Source: Blasia pusilla (Eukaryota; Marchantiophyta; Marchantiopsida; Blasiales). From it: DNA of 64,000 nucleotides. Each line of letters begins with the position of its first letter. Positions within the stretch are counted from its first letter, which is position 1. Under the pieces are notes generated by a model that was not told the origin of the DNA, did not search any database, and saw nothing but the letters and a program-made list of their open reading frames with translations. The DNA is taken from NCBI GenBank assembly GCA_050084515.1, contig CM114274.1, positions 1,488,001-1,552,000 on the forward strand, read 5' to 3'. The position numbers and the translations under genes are program-made. Below, piece after piece: positions 59,178-64,000 of this stretch.

Positions 59178-60260
59178 TGAGTCATGAGACATGCTCACGA
59201 GGAGTTAGGGCATTTAAGAGTCAAGCATATGTATACCTTGACTTAGATTCAATATTGGAGGCGTGGTATGCATAGTGATGTTCAGCTATTTGTAGCCAGA
59301 TGCATTGTATGTGATAGGGTGCGGGCATCATTCAATGCTCCGACACCACACTTGCATCCTTTACCGATCATGGGATTAGGGTATTTCTGGAGTTTAGACT
59401 TTGCAGGGCCTTTGCCATTGATGGGACGCCATAGTTGGTACGTGTTGGTCATGGTGGAGCACTTCTCCAAGTGGATTGAGTTGGTAGCATTTCCGAATAG
59501 GTCGAGTGAGGAAGCGGCTTATGCATTTCTTAATAGAGTGCTTTGTCATGTCGACGCACCAGGAGAGGTGTTGACAGACCAGGGTATTGAGTTTAGGGGT
59601 GACTTTCAGGCCTTGTGTGATCAGGCACTGATAGATCATTGTACGACTTCTCAAGATCATCCAAAGCCAAATGGTTTGGCAGAGAGAGTTGTGCATACGG
59701 TGAAGAGAGGATTGTGCCAGTATGGACTGCAAAGAGGACACTTGGGAGATTGGGACCTACAGTTTCCATGGTTGGTGATGGGTTACCGCTTCAATCGGCT
59801 GGCATCCTTGGCATCATTTTCATCGTATTTCTTGCTCTATTGGAGAGAGCCAGAGTTACCATCGTCAATTTGATGAGATGTGGTTGAGTTACTTGATCTC
59901 GACAATCCAGACGTATGGGTGCAAACGTGTTCTCAATGTGATGAGCTCTTTTGGAGGGTCATGCCTATGGCGTTTGAGAACCTGGCTATCGCTCAGCATC
60001 GTGATACTCTGAGGTATGTGACTACGCGTGGAGGAGGCTATCGACCAGGGATTTGGCGATTCCATCTTGGAGATCATATCTACCTACAGCAAACAGTACC
60101 CACGATATTGGACGTGACAGCGCGACACACTATTCTGCGAGTGCGAGAGATTTTACCTTCACGAGTCCTTGTTTTAGAGGGTTGTGATGTTATCGTTTGG
60201 AAAGATCATGTGCGTCACTATGCGCGATGTCATCTTACGAGCGTGGATGGGAGGATTGAT
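59178..60260 (+). pseudogene. pol: Integrase of G2
   Basis: The zinc site reads HAHEELGHLRVKHMY, then WRRGMHSDVQ, then CIVCDRVRA. The catalytic residues are in SLDFAGPLPLMG, LTDQGIEFRG and NGLAERVVHTVK. The C-terminal domain extends into the next frame at 59880 (GDHIYLQQTVPTILDVTARH). A stop after LPSSI at 59871 and a frame change separate core from tail. A PHD-like module follows in the same frame as the tail. Confidence 0.85.
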
Positions 60261-60289
60261 CCGAGCTTGGCAGTTGTTCCTGCAAGCTT

Positions 60290-60425
60290 GAGATGGATGT
60301 TGTGTGGGTCTGCTAGAGGCGCAGCCACAATGCTAGTTTGTGATGGGTGTTCTCGAGGATGGCTTATATCATGTTTAACTCTGCTTCTTGACTTGGTTCA
60401 TTAGGGACGTTGGCCTTGTCCCAGA
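60290..60425 (+). pseudogene. PHD-finger relic fused after the integrase of G2
   Basis: In the integrase-tail frame the sequence reads RWMLCGSARGAATMLVCDGC, then SRGWLISCL and, after one TAG, GRWPCPRCT. This follows the C4HC3 PHD layout (CxxC, CDxC, gWHxxCL, WxCPxC). The first Cys appears as Trp and the His as Leu, and a stop precedes the last CxxC, so this copy is dead. PHD fingers read the histone H3 tail. Fused to an integrase, one could steer insertion to chosen chromatin, as chromodomains do in chromoviruses (inference). Confidence 0.6.
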
Positions 60426-60632
60426 TGTACATAGGTATGATAGGTAGATACAAGATGACTCTTGATGTTATGGATTGCAGGAAGGTGACTAACGATTGGG
60501 CAACATAGCACCTGACCTCTTGATCTTAGCACCGAAAAGGTGCATAGCTTTTGGACTTATTTTGTAGGCTATCTGGAGTTAGAGGGACCTAACCACCACC
60601 TAGGGGGGCGATTGGAGTTTTCCAATTGTTCA

Positions 60633-60725
60633 TGTGTAGAGATGTTAGGATTCATAGCTAGATGGATCTTAGACATGTGTGTGCATGACAGCCGATGTAT
60701 GTTGGCAGCGATGTATATTCGCACG
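60633..60725 (+). repeat. 92-bp direct repeat, first copy
   Basis: Nearly identical (about 93% by eye) to 61379-61469. Shared core: GTGTAGAGATGTTAGGATTC. It is 746 bp upstream of the second copy and lies just beyond the PHD relic. Confidence 0.85.
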
Positions 60726-61378
60726 AAAACTATTATGGTAGATGAGGCGTAGGGCAAGATAGTATCAAGGCATTAGAGGGGTCTTGTACTTCCCTATTTT
60801 GAGAGGTCATATGTGACCTGCACTTAGGAGATGACCTACGAGTGTAGGTACCCCTTCCCTTTATGAGGAGTGGCAACCTTGGAGAGGTTGACCTTCCCAG
60901 CCATGTATGGCTCCACTTGGACCTATAGGGTTGTAGGTTAGTTGGTAGTTGGTCTCATGAGGGGACCACATGTGTAGTTGTTAGGGAGCTAGTATGGGTC
61001 TACTACATGTGGATAGTGACCTGTCAGGAGGGAGATGACCTGTGTGTACAGATCACTCATGGAGGTGCGTAGGGGGGTTTACTCCGGATGAATCTCATTT
61101 GGAGCTCATCTCCTTAGGATTGTAGACCCTTGTTGAGATGCATGATACAGTGCGGCTTGCATGTATTGAGCCTCGATTCTCTCTTGGAGAGTGGGTTAGG
61201 AGCCATTAATAAGGAATATCACACATTTTGGGAATCCTTGTGTATACTTTCTCTTGTTGTTACACCTGTGTGTATCATGAGTATGCATGGTTGTTTGGAT
61301 GAAGCACGGTTAATTGCAGATTTCAACAGAGTTTACAATGCATATTCAACTTTATATTGGGGTTGGCCAGTCATTTAT

Positions 61379-61469
61379 GTGTAGAGATGTTAGGATTCAT
61401 AGCTAGATGGATCTTAGACATGTGTGTGCATGATAGCCAATGTATGTTGGCAACGATGTGTATTCACAT
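61379..61469 (+). repeat. 92-bp direct repeat, second copy
   Basis: Pairs with 60633-60725. The interval between them may hold the G2 3' LTR. No boundary motif is clear enough to state more. Confidence 0.85.
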
Positions 61470-63172
61470 GACAAAAGAGCCATCGAGACAAAAGATTCAT
61501 ATCAAAGCCTACATGTAAGGGCCATAAATACATGCATTTATGGAAAGTGAAATCAAATATCTTAAATCAAGTTTATCATAGAGTATGTCCTCTACTTTAT
61601 CCAACTTCACCTCGAAGCGCTCCCAACCTTGAGCTTTGCAAGTGGAAGACTTAGATTGAGTCCCAAAGACTCAACTAGTTGCACGTTCCATAGGTAGCCA
61701 AGAAGCTACCCTATGCTAATCTAGTCAAGTCTAACCAAGTTCATACCATATCCAAGGAAGCCTCTTCCCCAATCCTTGACCAATCTCCCTAAGTCACTTG
61801 CGTGAATCGAAGCATGTTAGTTAATTCCTCAAGGTGCATCCCTTAGCTCAAACTTGAAACATGGCCAACACTCAACACTTGGTTCTTGGTTCAAGGGCTT
61901 GATCAGGTGGGAAAGGAAAGTTTCCTCCCCTTTTGGAACTTCAAGGGTCTCTAGGGGAACCGTGCCTTATAAAATTTCCCCCTTGATCCTTTTATTTTGG
62001 CCCTCAACCCAAATGTGGTTAGCGACCCGCGGACCGGCGTTTGACTAGTTATCCATCTAGATGGCTTGGCAGAGGCGTCTTGCAACTTATAAAACTCTTG
62101 GTTCCCCAAACACATCTTGGAGCTTGGATGTGTTTCATTGCTAGCACCCATCTTGACTTCATGTTTGGTTTCTCATGTTTGTCTTGCCGTCCTTTGGGTT
62201 TCCTAACTGGTCTCGTGGCATCTCGCCCATCTTGACTACTCACATGTTCCTTGCTTCTCGCCCTTGACTTGGTGCTTGGCTCCAAGGTCTCAAATATTTC
62301 TTACCTTGCCTTTGTCCCAATGAGTAGCCACGCCCCTTTCTCACCTAAGACTAGTCACAAGACACAAGAGTGTCTCGCCCAACATTAGTCCTGGGACTAG
62401 TTCCACTGCACTTCCTAGTCTCGCAACTAGCTAGTCTAAGTTTTGCCTTTTGTGGGTCACACCAAGGTCTTTTCTCCTTGGATCCGTGATAATGACTCAC
62501 TTCCTAGATCTTTGCTAGTGTGGGTACCTAGACTTAGCTATTTACGATGGAGTGTTCTCCGCCTTTAGGTGCTTCTGGGGTTCTCCGAGGAACTCTACCT
62601 TCCCAATTGTCCACCTCAAATCCTTGATTTTGGCCCTCAACCCAAACATGTTTTGCGATGGGCGTATCGGTCTTTCACTAGTTATCCATCAAGATGGCTT
62701 CTGCATTCTTGCAACTTATGCAACTTTTGGATCCCTAAAGGCATCTTTGAGCTTGGACCCGTATTTTCATATGTCTCATGGCTAGCACCCATCTTGACTC
62801 CCTGTTTGGATTCTTATGGTTGTCTTGTCACCCTTTGTATTTCTTGACTAGTCTTATTACGTCTTGCCCATCTTGGCTACTCACATGTTCCTTGCTTCTC
62901 ACCCTTGACTTGGCGCTTGGCTCCAAGGTCTCAAAACTTGCTTGCCTTCCCTTTGTCCCCATGAGTCACTTGACTCACTTCAACCCATTCTCACCCAAGG
63001 CTAGTCACAAGACATGTCAGCGTCTTGTCTAGCATTAGTTATGCGATTGGTTTCGCGACCCTTCATGGTCTTGCAACTAGCTTATCTAGGTTTTGACTAT
63101 GGTGGGTCACACCAAGATCTTGCCTCATTGGACTCGCAATTATGAATCTTTTTGTGGGTCCCCACTAATGTT
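61470..63172. repeat. Non-coding region with an imperfect 633-bp duplication
   Basis: Blocks such as TGGCCCTCAACCCAAA, ACTAGTTATCCATC and TTGACTTGGYGCTTGGCTCC recur at a shift of about 633 bp (61990-62530 against 62620-63150). No gene recognised. Probably flanking or internal sequence of an LTR element. Confidence 0.6.
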
Positions 63173-64000
63173 GTCACACCCCTACTCTCCTTGAACGCCA
63201 ATCTTTAGTGTTGCGGAAGCGTACGTTCAGTAGGACACCATCTCATCGCCGATCTGCACCCAAACACGCACTCTTGTTAGTCGGGTCCGGGCCAACCAGC
63301 GTTCCAACCCACCGAGTTCTCAACTCGGTGTCTCATCAAGCTCAACCTTCCTTAATTCCTAGTTTCCAAAACATGGCAAGTCCTTCAAGACTTGGAACAG
63401 ACTTCCTGATTAGTCCAGAAACCTAAAACGGCACTTGCGCGCCTAGCGATCCCAACTGTTCAACAGACCTCATGCGAGTTCCAAACCGAGACCCAAGTAA
63501 TTGAGTCACGGGATGAAATCCAAGAGGGATGTCTAAAATCGCCTCCGTAGACTTGGTTCAGGTTTTCCAACCCAACCCCAAACTCTCGATCCGTTCCATG
63601 CCCTTGAGCCGCCCCATGGCGCCCAAAGTGGGGTTCGAGTTCCAAGCACTCTCGGAGACCTTCCCCCTTACTAGAACTTCTGGGGTTCTCCAATAACCCC
63701 CCTCCCTTTGGAAAAGGAGGTTCGGGCCCTTCATTGTGGCCCTCAACCTGACTCTACTTACAGTCGTTTCTGGGTTGTTTCTCAGCCGCTGCTTATGCGT
63801 TTGCAGATATCTTTAATGTGTTTGAACCGGCTTTCCATAAGCCTTCCAAGGCATCCTTGTTTAATCCAAATGCATCTTGGCGCTAAAATTTATGGTTATA
63901 AATATAATCGAAACTCTCAAACGCTAGTGGCGTTCCAAATCGGGATTCTTCCTTTGGCAACCCACTTTCTAGACTCGACTTCTTTCAATTCTTATTCCGC
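63173..64000 (+). repeat. LTR of family A, cut by the window end
   Basis: It begins TGTCACACCCCTACTCTCC and matches the inverted solo LTR at 57036-58040 through to the window end. About 180 bp should lie beyond. A 72-residue open frame near its start recurs in all three copies but is best explained by shared DNA. Confidence 0.85.

Larger units (their letters stand above)
55858..61378 (+). mobile_element. Gypsy element G2, DNMT family, 5' truncated
   Basis: Plus-strand relative of G1. It begins inside the DNMT, then has linker, RT (split by a solo LTR at 57036-58040), RNase H, integrase and a PHD-like relic. Gag, protease and the DNMT N-terminus are missing. The 3' LTR is not clearly bounded but probably lies within about 60780-61378, where promoter-like and repeat sequence replaces coding sequence. 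Confidence 0.75.

Overview
The window is eukaryotic and plant-lineage in character. It has Ty3/Gypsy and copia-type LTR elements, a LINE, a CACTA element with a plant-type transposase, Mutator-like (MULE) DNA transposons with introns and a SWIM zinc finger, and a PHD-finger block resembling the plant protein EDM2. A Gypsy element carrying a cytosine-C5 DNA methyltransferase is a feature I know from charophyte algae and dinoflagellates. A streptophyte alga (charophyte) is therefore my best guess, but the organism is inferred and not proven. I see no intact host gene, no rRNA or tRNA gene and no bacterial feature. Nearly everything is a decayed, nested mobile element.

Layout: 1-7531 (minus), Gypsy element G1 in the order gag, protease, DNA methyltransferase, reverse transcriptase, RNase H; its integrase lies beyond the left edge. 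7532-8006, fragment of LTR family A, broken by G1. 8007-12360 (plus), MULE copy A. 12361-19782 (minus), a CACTA element truncated on its left, with a transposase and an upstream gene with PHD and BRCT domains. Its right end lies inside an LTR of family B. 19783-29577 (minus), Gypsy-B, nearly complete, with LTRs, PPT, PBS, gag-PR-RT-RH-IN and an extra coiled-coil ORF. 29578-32870 (plus), a fragment ending in an inverted family-B LTR. 33560-37960 (minus), a LINE. 38940-39280 (plus), a Gypsy protease scrap. 39390-40960 (minus), a copia fragment. 40961-45300 (minus), gene X copy 1. 45438-46515, a 67-bp satellite. 47037-47693, MULE terminal pieces. 47694-51046 (plus), gene X copy 2, interrupted by a 1.28-kb insertion. 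51047-55857 (minus), MULE copy B. 55858-61378 (plus), Gypsy element G2, a relative of G1 with a solo LTR in its RT and a PHD-finger relic after its integrase. 61470-63172, non-coding duplications. 63173-64000, another LTR of family A.

Three points stand out. First, several unrelated element types here carry chromatin or DNA-modification domains: DNMT and PHD in the Gypsy family, EDM2-like PHD plus BRCT in the CACTA, and a ParB-like domain plus a possible methyltransferase in gene X. Second, gene X and the MULE transposase share introns full of a 25-nt perfect or near-perfect palindrome with 12-nt arms (CAACCCGTCGGA and its reverse complement). The same palindrome is the core of the satellite beside gene X, and I see none outside these islands. 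Third, the MULE/gene X/palindrome island has been duplicated and inverted inside the window. It is the best candidate for an undescribed system.
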